Shown here: in pieces, positions 40,363-50,508 of the stretch | Layout: the number at the start of each line of letters is the position of its first letter | Position numbering within the stretch: position 1 is the first letter of the stretch | Program-made: the position numbers and the translations under genes | Source of the DNA: Agapetus fuscipes | Lineage: Eukaryota > Arthropoda > Insecta > Trichoptera > Glossosomatidae | DNA: 64,000 bases | Reading direction: 5' to 3' | NCBI GenBank assembly: GCA_951799405.1 | Contig: OX637353.1 | Location: 11,532,001-11,596,000 of the forward strand | The notes under the pieces: generated by a model | Database searches by the model: none | What the model was told of the DNA's origin: nothing | What the model saw: the letters and a program-made list of their open reading frames with translations, nothing else

Positions 40363-40560
40363 GTAGAAGGGGTCGCATGACCTGTTTATTTTTACGGGTA
40401 AGTTGTCCGGCCTCACACCAACCACTTTCAATTCAAGTGGGGTTTTCCAGCTCCCGGGACGGGCTGAATCTCATTTCTTGTGAAAGCTGAGTGAACCTTG
40501 AGATCGGAACCTTGCTCTCGGCATGGAATGCAAGCATTCTAACAATTGAGCTATTGACCT
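40363..40560 (-). mobile_element. SINE-B, antisense
   Basis: AAGGGGTCGCATGACCTG, TTACGGGTAAGTTGTCCGG, GCTCTCGGCATGGAATGCAA, ACAATTGAGCTATTGACC. The B box region is reduced (GAGATCGGAACCTTGCTC). Dimer-type diagnostic ACGGGTAA is present. Confidence 0.75.
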
Positions 40561-40984
40561 AAAAAAAAACTCAGCCTTTTTATTTTGAAAAATACTTGAA
40601 TTGTCATTTCTATCGTCACATTCAAAAAGCATGATTTAGGACACATTATTTAAAGTGAGGATCATTTTCTGTAGTCAAGTATATGCATGATTAAAAGGTC
40701 ATTAAAATGACCCAAACAACATTGATGGGTGACACAGGTCAGGCAGAATAATGACCCGCGTTTTAGGTCATTTGCTGCGATGTCTGCCGGTCAATAATTC
40801 GTTACGGTTTGCCTCATTAATGTTCCGGGCCCGGCTAATCTGTTACCATACGCCAATAGACAAAAGCCAACAGTACAGATGTGTTGTACTAAAAATACGT
40901 GGTTGAGCATTGAATCTCAATTGTGAACTAAATTTTAGGTCATTATTTTAATAAATTTACTAACTTATTAAGCTTTATAAAATT
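40561..40984. other. No recognised feature
   Basis: Mixed DNA with GGCCCGGC near 40830. No family. Confidence 0.4.
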
Positions 40985-41094
40985 AGCACTGAAACTCTTG
41001 TCGAACTTTCCTGAAACAGGGGTCACATTGACAAAGTGAATCATTATATACAGTATAGGTGGTCAGCCTCATAGTAACCTATAAGTCAAGGAAC
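40985..41094 (-). mobile_element. Module A 5' part, antisense
   Basis: CTGAAACTCTTGTCGAACTT, CAGGGGTCACATTGAC, GGTGGTCAGCCTCATAG, CTATAAGTCAAGGAAC. Confidence 0.75.
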
Positions 41095-41194
41095 ACAAAT
41101 AATTAATTACAATTAAGTATGTAAAACAAACAATCACTAAGTAGAATAATAAAATGAAAATATCAATAAAAATTAGATTTAAAAATTTAAAGGC

Positions 41195-41790
41195 CTCAAC
41201 CGCTAAGAGGTTTTAACATTACGTATCAACCGCTATAATAATTATAAAATTATGAAAAAAAGTTTTTTTCTCGCCGGATGAATTTCTAATTTTTCTTTCT
41301 TAGCCTTAGCCGCCAACATCACAGATCAACTGCCATAATAACTATACAATTATGAAAAGAATACGTTTGTTTGCCTCCGGACGATTTTTTGACTCTTTTT
41401 TTTCTTATCCTTAGCCGCCAACATCAAATATCAACCGCCAACATAGTTTTAAAATTATGAAAAGGAAACATTTGTTTCTCACCGGACGATTTTTTCTACT
41501 CATCCTCTTTCCAAGCCGCCAACATCACAGATCAACCGCCAAAATAGTAACAAAATTATAAAAAGGAAACATTTTTTTCTCTCCGGACGATTTTTCTACT
41601 CATCCTCTTTCCAAGCCGCCAACATCACAGATTAACAGCCAAAATAATGATACAATTATAAAAAGGAAACATTTGTTTCTCGCCGGACGATTTTTTCTAC
41701 TCATCTTCTTTCTTAGCCTAAGCCGCCAACATCACAGATCAACCGCCAATTATGAAAAAAAACGTTTGTTTTTCGCCGGATGAACTTCTC
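41195..41790. repeat. 100-107-bp tandem repeat carrying the LINE-a C-terminal codons
   Basis: Five units with CCGCCAACATCACAGATCAA at 41310, 41415 (one change), 41516, 41616 (change) and 41723. Each is followed by CCGCCA, an AAAATTATGAAAAGGAAAC-type stretch, TTTCTC-CCGGACGATTTTT and CTACTCATCCTCTTTC. The 20-mer is antisense to LINE-a WRLICDVGG. A half unit precedes at 41195. The AT-rich spacer is not LINE-a sequence known elsewhere in the window. Confidence 0.85.
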
Positions 41791-42209
41791 GACAGCATGT
41801 TTGATTTGAAAAAAATAAATAAGTGAAAGCAAATAAGCAATCAAAACACTAAACAACACGGCAGTACCTAAGCCTTCTTTTGAAAGGCAAACACACAGAA
41901 TCCGCACTCTGGTAGCGGGAACGACAGCTTTTCTCCTTTCAGCGAATCTTTTCTTGAAGCAATGATTGCGTTAGCCCCGGCACCCCTTTGCAAATATTTG
42001 TACTAGGCTACAGTGGCGTAGGGTCCGAATAATTCGATTCCCATCGGCTTATTTTTTTTTAAAATAAGTGTTATGGAAGGTCGGCGAGAGCTGCTGGGTG
42101 TATTATTATTACTATTAGTACAAAATTTATCTAGCGCCTTTTATGACAGTGTGTCACTACAAAGGCGCTTATAAATTTTGTATTTCTAATAATAATAACT
42201 AGTATGTTC
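41791..42209. other. Mostly unassigned
   Basis: 42068-42105 (GGAAGGTCGGCGAGAGCTGC) is a sliver of module A. GCGCCTTTTATGACAGTGTG and CACTACAAAGGCGC at 42133-42170 form a 9-bp hairpin. Nothing else recognised. Confidence 0.4.
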
Positions 42210-42590
42210 TTTCTAATCTAATCTAATCTAAGCTGCAAAGATATATATCATTTAAGATTTATATTAAATGCATTCCCACAAGCAGATATGTATAATTTCG
42301 TGCTAACACAGTCCGCATGTGGACCTACAATATAAAAACCCAATCTCAAATGAACATAAGCCTTGTAACTCTTGCCGTCCTTCCCTGAAACAGGGGTGAC
42401 ATTGGCAAAGTGAACCAATTTTTTATATTATGGGTGGTCAGCCGCATAACAACCTATAAGTCAAGGAACATACATGACAAATTACATTTTTTTAAATCAA
42501 TAAATAACAATATATACATGGACATAAAAAACTAAATCATAAAACCAGTTTAACTTTAACAAACCCTAGCCGCCAACATCACAGATCATT
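42210..42590 (-). mobile_element. LINE-a 3' end with module A-I, antisense
   Basis: (TCTAA)3 tail at 42210, module A to 42466, 3' UTR, and the last coding bases (CTAGCCGCCAACATCACAG) at 42569-42588, where it is truncated. Confidence 0.85.
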
Positions 42591-42593
42591 GAA

Positions 42594-42788
42594 TATCTAT
42601 AATCTAAGTTGCAAAGATATATAGGAACATTTAAAGCTCATATCAAATGCATGCCCACAAACAAACACGTGTAGTTCGCGCTTACAAATGCTGAATGTGT
42701 ACTTACAAATAAAATCCAAATTTCGTATGAATGTAATTCCTACAACCCTTGCAGACCTTCCCTGACACAGGGGTGACATTGGCAAAGA
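42594..42788 (-). mobile_element. Module A-II, 5' end missing, antisense
   Basis: CTATAATCTAAGTTGCAAAG, ACAAACACGTGTAGTTCGCG, TGTACTTACAAATAAAATC, CAGGGGTGACATTGGCAAAG. It abuts the truncated end of the LINE-a copy. Confidence 0.8.
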
Positions 42789-43233
42789 GAGGGAAAGCGT
42801 TGGCTACGTTGCCAACGAAACGTAAGAATGAGAAGAATGTAAGTTTTCGCATAACGCTTCGTCTAATATCTGAAAAGTACAAATAAACAAATAACTAAAA
42901 AACAAACTTGATTTTTAAAAATTGTTTACGCCACTGCTGCAAAAAGTGTGTAGTATTTTTATCGCGAGTAATTTGTTTTGTCTTGCGGAGGCAGACTCAG
43001 GGTGTGTGCGTCCTGGTAAACATTATCAGCCGGCAATCAGTGGTATTGACTTGCTAGATGGTCGTGTATGGTCTCCTTCTCACGCCCGCGTATCGTAGGG
43101 GTCCCACAGATCAAACACAAAGATTTGAGGAGCTTAACTACGAAAAAAGACAAGCGAAATTTTGTGAAAAAGTCATGTCTTCAGTGAATGCGGTTAAAAA
43201 AATTTTTTTTGGCTGTTTGGATTGTGTCGTAAA
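42789..43233. other. Stem-loop motif then unassigned DNA
   Basis: GCGTTGGCTACGTTGCCAAC followed by GAAACGTAAG (42797-42828) is a hairpin of the recurring type ending in GAAAC. 42990-43250 has mixed composition and a 62-codon frame of no recognised family. Confidence 0.4.
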
Positions 43234-43410
43234 AAAATGTAACTAAGCTACACATATAGTGTAAAATGAGTCGCATGTGGTGAGTGGAACGTATTTATTT
43301 TTACAAATAAGGAAGTCAGCCTTACGCCAATCACTGTTCTTGAAGTGGGGGTTTCCCAGCTCCTGAGCCTTGCCCGCATTTTATTTTGGAGTTGAAGTAA
43401 TCGCATCTAG
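43234..43410 (-). mobile_element. SINE-B, 3' half, antisense
   Basis: GTAACTAAGCTACACATATA, GAGTCGCATGTGGTGAGTG, CTTGAAGTGGGGGTTTCCC, GCCTTGCCCGCATTTTATTT. Internal deletion of CTTGCCGCGTTATCCCC. Confidence 0.75.
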
Positions 43411-43436
43411 CATATGTAAGCGACAACTTACATGAC

Positions 43437-43742
43437 CGGTCCGTAGTCCAGTGGTAACACTTTGGACTCGTAAATGTAAGTTTGTGGGATCGAATTCCGG
43501 CGGAGCACAAAAAATATACCATTTATATTTTCAAATTTGCTCTTCGCTGGGTTGAAAAGTTCATAAACCTTTACCAAAGACCGGTTATCAAAAGGTCCAT
43601 CTAGCCTTAGAGCAACTGGGTCTTGCTTGAGAATTAGCGCTTTCTACAACGACGATCAAACTCGCAGAGAGCTCTTGAGGTCTGATACACACACAAAAAC
43701 AGCGCTCACCAAATAAATCAGCCTATTTTTTTTTTTTTTTTT
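43437..43742 (+). mobile_element. SINE-C, full length, second tail type
   Basis: CCGGTCCGTAGTCCAGTGGT, TGGGATCGAATTCCGGCGG, CTCTTCGCTGGGTTGAAAAG, AACTGGGTCTTGCTTGAG, then GCAGAGAGCTCTTGAGG, CAAAAACAGCGCTCACC, AAATAAATCAGCC and a T run. It lacks the LINE-d-like tail. Confidence 0.85.
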
Positions 43743-43744
43743 TA

Positions 43745-43823
43745 ATGTGCCCGTTTGTGGACATGCATTAAATATGAGCTTCAAATGCCAATATATCATT
43801 GCAAGTTGCAACTTAGATTAAAG
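43745..43823 (+). mobile_element. Module A-II 3' fragment
   Basis: GTGCCCGTTTGTGGACATGC, ATATGAGCTTCAAATGCC, CAACTTAGATTAAAGG. Confidence 0.65.
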
Positions 43824-44461
43824 GCATGCTTTTTGTTAGTTATCTTGAAAATTGTGAGTTTACACATTTCGAAGTTAGTGCTCGAGGTATTAAATTCGAC
43901 TGTGGAAAAAATACTTTCTTTTTTGCTTTACCTACCAATTTAATTTACAACAAAAATATCCTTTTAGTAAATTTCCTAGATTTGAACTTTATCCGTCTTT
44001 GCTCCTACGCCTCCCACATAAGACACATCTCCTTGTTAGCTTTATTCTCGTGATCTCCTTACCCGGGGTTTGTTTTGAGCCTCGGCACGCAGCTCATAAC
44101 CGCTTTTTAGATATACTCCATAATATCACCATCCTCATCCCTCAAATTCGTGGGATTTTGATGTAAGTTTACTAACTTTGTATTGTGATTGTCAAGTGGA
44201 GTGAAATTTTATATCATAGATCTTTGATTTTCGAATAATGTTATGAAAAAAAAAACATTAAAAAAAGTCTTGTCAATTTTGTAAAAGTGCCCTTTTGAAA
44301 ATGACGTAAGCAAGTCGAAAGTACTTAAGGGGAAATAAATACTCAATTTCTGAAAATAAAACTGTATTTTTAAATTTTTTATTATTTCTCATAAAAATTA
44401 ATTTTCGCTGTGGGAATACACAAACTCTTAAAAGTTTCAAAATAATAGTATTTTTTATGAG
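43824..44461. other. No recognised feature
   Basis: AT-rich. A 75-codon plus frame at 43826-44053 has no recognisable domain. Confidence 0.4.
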
Positions 44462-44742
44462 CAAACGCAAACGTAACTAAGCTACACATATAGTGTAACT
44501 TCTTGCTGCGTTATCCCCGAAGGGTTTCGCATGTAGCCAGTGGAACCTATTTCTTTTTACAGGTAAGGGAGCCGACCTTACGCCAGCCACTTCAAAAGTG
44601 GGGGTTTCCCAGCTCCCGAAGATGGTAGTACTCATTTTTTGTGAAGGCTGAGTAAACTTTGCAGTGAAGTGAAATATATACACATACACGAAAAAAGATT
44701 TCTGACATATGTGGTAGGAATTGAACCCTTGCTCTTTGACTT
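44462..44742 (-). mobile_element. SINE-B, antisense, head decayed
   Basis: GCAAACGTAACTAAGCTACA, GTTATCCCCGAAGGGTTTCG, AGGTAAGGGAGCCGACC, GAAGGCTGAGTAAACTTTGC, ending near GGAATTGAACCCTTGC (B box). Confidence 0.75.
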
Positions 44743-45364
44743 TATTTTTTTAACACCAAAAAGATGGGTATATAAGTGTTGTTAAAAAAAAGGTAGTGTT
44801 ATTATGGATTTAAAAAGACTAGGAGTACAAAAATAAAAATATTGTAATGAACAATAATTTTGTTTAACTAAATCCCAGAACGCTTTTTGTATTACAAATA
44901 CATGGGACTTAGTCCTAGGATCATCCCGTTGCATTGAGTGGCTGTGTGTACACGTGTGTGTTCGCGCATCGCATTGTTGCTGCTAGCAACTGGGCAGGGC
45001 CAAGATTTCATTAACTGTCAATGTAGCGATTATCGCGTGGAAGCGGGATGGATGTATCAAAAGTATGCTCGTGTGAGGGAGACAGCTACCGAAACAATAA
45101 ACTTACACGAATAGTGTATTGCTTTCGTGTGTAGGAGCTTTGTAAATAAGGAGACGAATGATTGACAGATAGCATCGACAGTAAGGGCTAGCAGCAGTGC
45201 TATGAAAAGTCAAAAACCGCGTCAAAAACACAAATGAAGACAGCGTAATAAAATAAAATTCTCAAGGGTACTAAAAGATTCTTAGTGTCAATTTCTCAAA
45301 TGATATTCAAGAAAAGAATTATAGTCATTCGCTCTCGTTGACAAATGTTTATTTTCTAAGCCAT
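44743..45364. other. No recognised feature
   Basis: AT-rich, then 44900-45130 mixed with GT-rich words. No gene found. Confidence 0.4.
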
Positions 45365-45635
45365 ATACCGGTCAAAAGCTCAGTTGGTAGAGCGCTTGCA
45401 TTCTATGCCGAGAGCTCGGGTTCGAATCCTACCGAGGGTGTCAGAAATGATTTCCCGTTTCAGTGTTTATTTCAAACCCAAAATAAAACACCGGCAAAGT
45501 TTACTCGAGCGCTGGGAAATCCTTATTTCTACTAAAACGATTGGCGTAAGACCTGCCCGCTTATCTTTCAAAATAAATAGGTTCCCTCTCACCACATGCG
45601 TTATACTGTATGTGAAGCTTAGTCACGTCACGTCG
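45365..45635 (+). mobile_element. SINE-B
   Basis: ACCGGTCAAAAGCTCAGTTG, GGGTTCGAATCCTACCGAGG, CACCGGCAAAGTTTACTCG. Deletions remove the CAGCCTTCACAAGAAATGAG block and the GACCCCTTCGGGG block. Confidence 0.8.
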
Positions 45636-46029
45636 TAATAAATTATGGTAGGCTCTTTTTGGGATTTTTTGTAAGTGTTGGGTAAACAACAATGCTTGTA
45701 AAATGTATTTGTATTGGTGAAAATTCAGGTGGATTGCTTGAATTCTGCTGCTAGGTGTGCTAGCGGAATTGGGGTCCCAGGACAGTATGGGATTATGGAG
45801 AGCAAGGAAGTGCCAAAAGCCAACGCCCGTTGCGGATGCATTAAAGTTGCAACCGATTATGGAAGTTGGCCGCCGCGAAAACATGGCACACTTACTCGTA
45901 TATACGAGGATGCCGAAATCCGGGAAGCCGGTTGTGTTGGTGCATCGCAGTGATGAAATATTTAATGGGATTTAGTTTTTGCAACATTTTAAAGCTCTTA
46001 CGAGATTTATCCTGTATATTCATATCCAT
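45636..46029. other. GC-richer unassigned block
   Basis: 45740-45955 stands out from its AT-rich surroundings and is open on plus (79 codons) and minus (107 codons). Neither frame shows a family I know, splice-site support is weak, and periodicity cannot be tested by eye. Confidence 0.3.
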
Positions 46030-46262
46030 TTGTACAGGCACATTCATCACTTTAAGGGTAAAACTGAATACGTGCTGATTCACTGATTTGAGAAATTGTT
46101 GATTATTTTTTTTTATTGTGGGTAACTTCTCATAGTAAGTGAATTCATGAAAAGAAAATTCTCATGACAACCTCTGTAGCTACAGGATTTTTACACTTTT
46201 GTAGTGTTTTCTCTCGTAGAAAATAGGGAAAAAGGAGCATTTATCTAAGAAACCCATGTAAG
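46030..46262. mobile_element. Foldback element, family K copy 2
   Basis: CTTTAAGGGTAAAACTGAAT, GATTCACTGATTTGAGAAAT, GTAGTGTTTTCTCTCGTAGA, CATTTATCTAAGAAACCC. Inverse of 39232-39450. Confidence 0.65.
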
Positions 46263-46267
46263 CTTAA

Positions 46268-46528
46268 TCTATTCTAATCTAAGTTGCAAAAATATGGAAC
46301 ATATTGGGAATTCACATTATATGCATTTTCACAAAACAGACATGTATAAATTCGCGCTTGAACATGCCGCATGTGGACCTAAAACATAAAAACACAAATC
46401 TCAAATGAACATGCACCATGCAACTCTTGCCGACCTTCCTTGAAACAGGGTTGACATTGGAAAAATTAACCATTTTCTACAGAATGGGTGGTCAGCCGCA
46501 TACCAACCTATAAGTCAAGGAACATACA
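46268..46528 (-). mobile_element. Module A-I, antisense, full length
   Basis: CTATTCTAATCTAAGTTGCA, CATGCCGCATGTGGACC, GGTGGTCAGCCGCATACC, CTATAAGTCAAGGAACATAC. It interrupts or abuts K-type sequence that resumes near 46550. Confidence 0.8.
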
Positions 46529-46589
46529 CAACAAATAATTTTTTTACTGAAAGGTGTATTTATCAGAAAAGCCCATACTGACTATTTAC

Positions 46590-46745
46590 TTTGCGTATGG
46601 CCGGCAAGCGCAACAAATTTCTTGGCCATTGGGCCGCGTCAAAGGCGAAGATCCAAGCCCTCCATCCACTTCACTGCTCCTGGCGTGGCTTCGTGGAGGT
46701 CTTTCAGGCCAGGAAGGTGTCTTTTGATGGAGCACTCCTCCACTC
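46590..46745 (-). other. GC-rich coding-like fragment of unknown origin
   Basis: Minus frame reads VEECSIKRHLPGLKDLHEAT, PGAVKWMEGLDLRL then TGA. It is flanked by K-type words on both sides (GTGTATTTATCAGAAAAGCC; CTGAGAAATCCATGTAAG). The sharp composition change suggests inserted DNA, perhaps a LINE ORF piece, but I do not recognise it. Confidence 0.3.
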
Positions 46746-46790
46746 TGAGAAATCCATGTAAGTTTAATAAGTCACGTATTTCGTTTAACC

Positions 46791-47255
46791 TTTAAGAAAT
46801 CGATATATAACAGCAAATTAAATTACAAAAGAAGAATATGACGAGAGGTGATGAAGAGCGGATAATAGAGGTAGACCCATATGGAGTGTAGTGTCTATGA
46901 CGATATTGATATCATCTTCCTAAATCCTTTTTACCCTCAATCTTACCCTCAATGTTTTATTTATGTTCTGATTAATCCCGTCAGTTGATTAATGAAACGA
47001 CTGAGCAGTGCGTTAATTGGGAGTTAACTGAAATCTGCCGCGTTAATCACATCGCCAAAACAAACATTGGTTAGCTTTTAACGAATTAATGTATTTCTAC
47101 TCCAATTTGACAAAGTCACCAACGGAAAGCGATTAGTTTTAGAAAGTTTGGAGCGAGTCGCTCGGTCTGTGTTACTTTTAGTAGGTAAGTCTATAATGTA
47201 TGGAAGCATCGTTGACTCATTGAAGTGTCTGTACATGAAATGAGATTTCGGAAAC
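46791..47255. other. No recognised feature
   Basis: AT-rich. Nothing recognised. Confidence 0.4.
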
Positions 47256-47815
47256 CAGTCCGTAGTCTAGTGGTAACACTTCGGATTTGTAAATGGAAGG
47301 TTGTGGGTTCGAATCCTGGCGGAGCACAAAAATTTCCCATTTATATTTTCAAATATGCTCTTCGCTGATTTGAAAAATTCATATATGAAGACCGCCTGAC
47401 AAAAAAAGTGTATAAAGGGAATATAATAGGTAAGCGTAGAAGGAGAAGACATAGAAAAGAATGGATTGATCAGATAAGTGAGATTGCGAATGAATGGAAT
47501 TTACAGAGTGGAAACAAGAGAAGAGCATGCATGAAAAGAGTGATGAAATTAGATGAGATGAAAGAAGTATGCAAGGACAGAGTCAAGTGGGGGCTTTGTG
47601 TGGAGGGACCGGCCACCCCTAGGGGAATGGCGGCAGGACACAAGACATATACCTTTGCCAAAGACAGGCCACTAAAGTTCCAACCAGCCTACCAGCAACT
47701 GGGTCTTGCTTGAGAATTGCCGTTTTCTATAGCGGTTAGAACGCTCGCAGAGGGCTCTTGAGGTGTGATTTACACAAAAACTGCACTTACCAAATAAATT
47801 ATCCTAATATTATTA
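47256..47815 (+). mobile_element. SINE-C, second tail type, split by LINE-c
   Basis: Head CAGTCCGTAGTCTAGTGGTA and GGGTTCGAATCCTGGCGG. The body is cut at GAAAAATTCATATA and resumes at CATATACCTTTGCCAAAGAC (47646). Ends GAGGGCTCTTGAGGTGTGAT, ACCAAATAAATTA. Confidence 0.85.
47386..47645 (+). mobile_element. LINE-c 3' fragment nested in SINE-C
   Basis: One uninterrupted frame: EDRLTKKVYKGNIIGKRRRR, RHRKEWIDQISEIANEWNLQ, SGNKRRACMKRVMKLDEMKE, VCKDRVKWGLCVEGPATPRG, MAAGHKT. Flanked by a 6-bp duplication CATATA (47380-47385 and 47646-47651). The tail is GGACACAAGA. It serves as the reference copy for LINE-c. Confidence 0.85.
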
Positions 47816-48499
47816 TTATTATTAAAGATCGGTCAGCAAATGTCTATCTAGCTACACGGCAGCTGAGTCCTTTGCAATTAAAATTCGTATTTTTGTTTTT
47901 ATCATTTACAATGCCACTAGTACTTCTCGCTGTCTACATTTTCTGTTAAGTCTATTGTACGCGGTACGCCGACTGACTGGTTTGAATATTACATTCGGGC
48001 TTGCAAACACGCCTGCACAAGTTTCTCCAGTCGAGCCCAAATTAGACTTGTCATTTTAGTGATATTACCAACCAGACTACTCGCCGATTGAACTTGCTTA
48101 ATTCACTAGTGTTTACAAGTGTGCCCGGGTAGTTAAATAATACTTGCGTTTGTCTGCGAACCAACCAAAGTAAATTGGATCAAATAATTCTAAGTCTCTG
48201 TTCGTCATACGGCCGCATTACCGTCATACATAATCGCACAAGCTGGTTGTTTGATTTAGCAAATTACATTGTTTGGCATGACTGGAGATTATGTGTGTCC
48301 TGAAATACGTAGTTAGGGCGAACAGATACAACACAGAATGGAAAATCATTAAGGAGATCACATTTGAGTTTTGCGCTGACTACAGCGAGAACTCGACGGT
48401 CTAATTAGGTCATTTTAATTTCTATTTTTTCTTTTTCTTTCCCACCTTCGGGTGGTTGGCCACCCACATCAGGAGAGCACCTCCCGAACTTATTCACTA
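47816..48499. other. No recognised feature
   Basis: Mixed DNA. Pyrimidine-rich stretch 48420-48445. No repeat family or exon recognised. Confidence 0.4.
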
Positions 48500-48748
48500 C
48501 AGTGGAGCCGCTGAGAGAATGAATTTCTGACAGTTAAAAAAATATGTTGTTTTCTAATTTATTTAACTTTCCATTTGACCCAAAATTATAACAAATATTT
48601 CCATTTCAAATGATGATTAATTTGTAAAGATAATTATGCGTTAGAACGACATTTTTTATTCGGTTTAAAATTATTGTAAATTCTTCAAGGTTACATCGTT
48701 CATACTATTACGACCTGTCAGAAATTCATTCTCTCAGCGGCTCCACTG
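48500..48748. mobile_element. Tc1/mariner-like miniature element
   Basis: 34-bp perfect terminal inverted repeats (48500-48533 and 48715-48748) beginning CAGTGGAGCCGCTGAGAG. Flanked by TA (48498-48499 and 48749-48750). 249 bp, AT-rich core, no transposase. CAGT ends with TA duplication are characteristic of Tc1/mariner. Confidence 0.85.
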
Positions 48749-48792
48749 TAACATCACGAATTGCGGCCTTAACTTGACGGGTCCGGTGTTCA

Positions 48793-49485
48793 GTGACCAG
48801 TCCGTAGTTCAGTGGTAACACTTCGGACTCTGAATGGAAGATTGTGGGTTCGAATCCCAGCGGAGCACAAAAAAATGCTGGGTTGAAAAATTCATAAATC
48901 TTTACCAATGCGCGCTTTGTAGCGACGACAACCAAGCTCGTAAAAAGGTCTGTAGCTCAATTAGTAGAATGTTTGCATTCCATGCCGAGAGCAAGGGTTC
49001 GATCTCATAGGTTAACTCAGCCTTCACGAGAAATGAGAACCGGGAGCTGGGAAACCCTATCTTCAACTAAAAGTGGTAGGTGTGAGCCCTTAGGGGCCGT
49101 CCATAAATTACGTCATCGATTTTGGCCGATTTTCGACCCCCCCCTTACAATCATCGTATAGTCATTATCTAATGACCCCCCCCCCCCCCCTCCTGCTGTA
49201 ATAATGGATGAGCTTAATAAATTAACAATGTTATATTACCTACATAATATTTTGTATATTTTGTAAAAATTGGTATTTACAAGAACGACGTCACTTTTGG
49301 TACTCGTACATCATTTGCCATCATCCGCAGACCAGACTCCCCCCCCCCCCTTAATGCGAATGACGTAATATATGGACAGCCCCTTACCCGTAAAATTAAA
49401 TAGGTCCCGAATCGCCACATGCTACCCTTTCGAGGATAGAGCAGGCAAGAAGTTACACCTTTTGTGTAACTTAGTTGCATTTTAA
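48793..49485 (+). mobile_element. SINE C-B dimer, copy 2, interrupted by a PIF-like element
   Basis: SINE-C part 48793-48942 (CCAGTCCGTAGTTCAGTGGT, GGGTTCGAATCCCAGCGGAG, internal deletion, GACGACAACCAAGCTCGTAA) fuses to the SINE-B part at 48945 (GTCTGTAGCTCAATTAGTAG). The B part is split at 49090-49386 by a miniature element and ends TTGTGTAACTTAGTTGC. Confidence 0.75.
49093..49383. mobile_element. PIF/Harbinger-like miniature element
   Basis: 23-bp terminal inverted repeats with two mismatches (GGGGCCGTCCATAAATTACG; right end inverse GGGGCTGTCCATATATTACG), flanked by TTA (49090-49092 and 49384-49386). Contains C-runs at 49137 and 49176 and a C-run near the right end. TACGTCA at each end resembles CREB/ATF sites. 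Non-coding. The 3-bp TTA duplication fits PIF/Harbinger. Confidence 0.8.
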
Positions 49486-49733
49486 CTTATTGTGTCAAGA
49501 TGCTCAGAAGAACTTTGCTATATATACATTAATTTCCTCGAGCCCCAAATTCTTGCACTTGGCTATCACTTTTCGTGGTCTCTGAGCCACCCTTGCTTTT
49601 AAAAAGCTAAATCTGCCGTTTTTGTTTCTTACACTTTATGGTCTTAGCAAATTAGTTACAGTAATGAAAAAAATCAAGCATTTTTATTAAATTTATATCT
49701 TAATTAAAAAGCTTGAACAAAATATATAACATT
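49486..49733. other. No recognised feature apart from a family G arm
   Basis: 49610-49680 (TCTGCCGTTTTTGTTTCTTA, CTTTATGGTCTTAGCAAA) matches the loop and arms of the family G and 365-661 elements. Confidence 0.5.
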
Positions 49734-50040
49734 GACCGGTCCGTAGTTCAGGTGGTAACACTTCGGACTCGTAACTGGAAGGTCGTGGGTTCGATTCCCT
49801 GCGGAACACAAAAAATATACCATTTATATTTTCAAATTTGCTCTTTGCTGGGTTGAAAAATTCATATACCTTTACCAAAGACCGGTCATCAAAAGGTCCA
49901 TCCAGCCTTACAACAACTGGGTCTTGCTTGAGAATTGGCGCTTTCTACAGCGACGACCAAGCTCGCAGAGGGCTCTTGAGGTGGGATACACACAAAAACA
50001 GCGCTCACCAAATAAATCAGCCTTATTTTAATTTTTTTTT
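49734..50040 (+). mobile_element. SINE-C, full length, second tail type
   Basis: ACCGGTCCGTAGTTCAGGTG, GGGTTCGATTCCCTGCGG, CTCTTTGCTGGGTTGAAAAA, TTGGCGCTTTCTACAGCGAC, GAGGGCTCTTGAGGTGGGAT, CAGCGCTCACCAAATAAATC, T-rich end. Reference copy for this tail. Confidence 0.9.
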
Positions 50041-50350
50041 AACTTAAGAATTGCCATCACAATTTAAAAAAAAGAAACGCGTTTTTTGTACATTTTTAGC
50101 TTCTTTTTCGTGTGTGCTGTATTTCGGATTATTTTTTTTGCTTTTTCATTACAGAACTATACATTGTTAAGCTTCCGTACTTAACATTTTTTTTATAATG
50201 TCAATAGTTTTTGAGTAAATATGGAAAAACTGAAACTACTTCATGAATTAAAAATTGTAATTAAATCAAAGAACACAGGAGGAAAACATAACGCAAATTG
50301 TATTTCTAGGAATTTTGCGTGTAAACATATTATCCTGAGACAGCATATAT
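50041..50350. other. AT-rich, no recognised feature
   Basis: Nothing recognised. Confidence 0.4.
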
Positions 50351-50470
50351 CAGTGTTATTCACACGTAGCAGATCTATTAATCGGATTAACAGCTGCTTA
50401 ATGTGAAAATCCCATACAAAAAATTCTGATCCATGGATAAGCTATGGATCAGCTGTTGTGAATAGCACTG
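50351..50470. mobile_element. Short inverted-repeat element
   Basis: CAGTGTTATTCACAC and the near-inverse GTGAATAGCACTG, with inner arms around GCAGATC and GATCAGC. 120 bp. No clear target duplication. Confidence 0.6.
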
Positions 50471-50508
50471 TCTGAATTTCTTAGTAAAACAAAGACAAAT
50501 ATTTATTC

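Noticed and set aside
43058..43246. 62-codon plus-strand frame
   Set aside because: Short, no domain, ends next to a SINE-B. Likely chance.
45561..45953. Overlapping frames of 79 and 107 codons in the GC-richer block
   Set aside because: Open on both strands, which is uninformative, and part of the minus frame runs into SINE-B. Kept only as an unassigned block.
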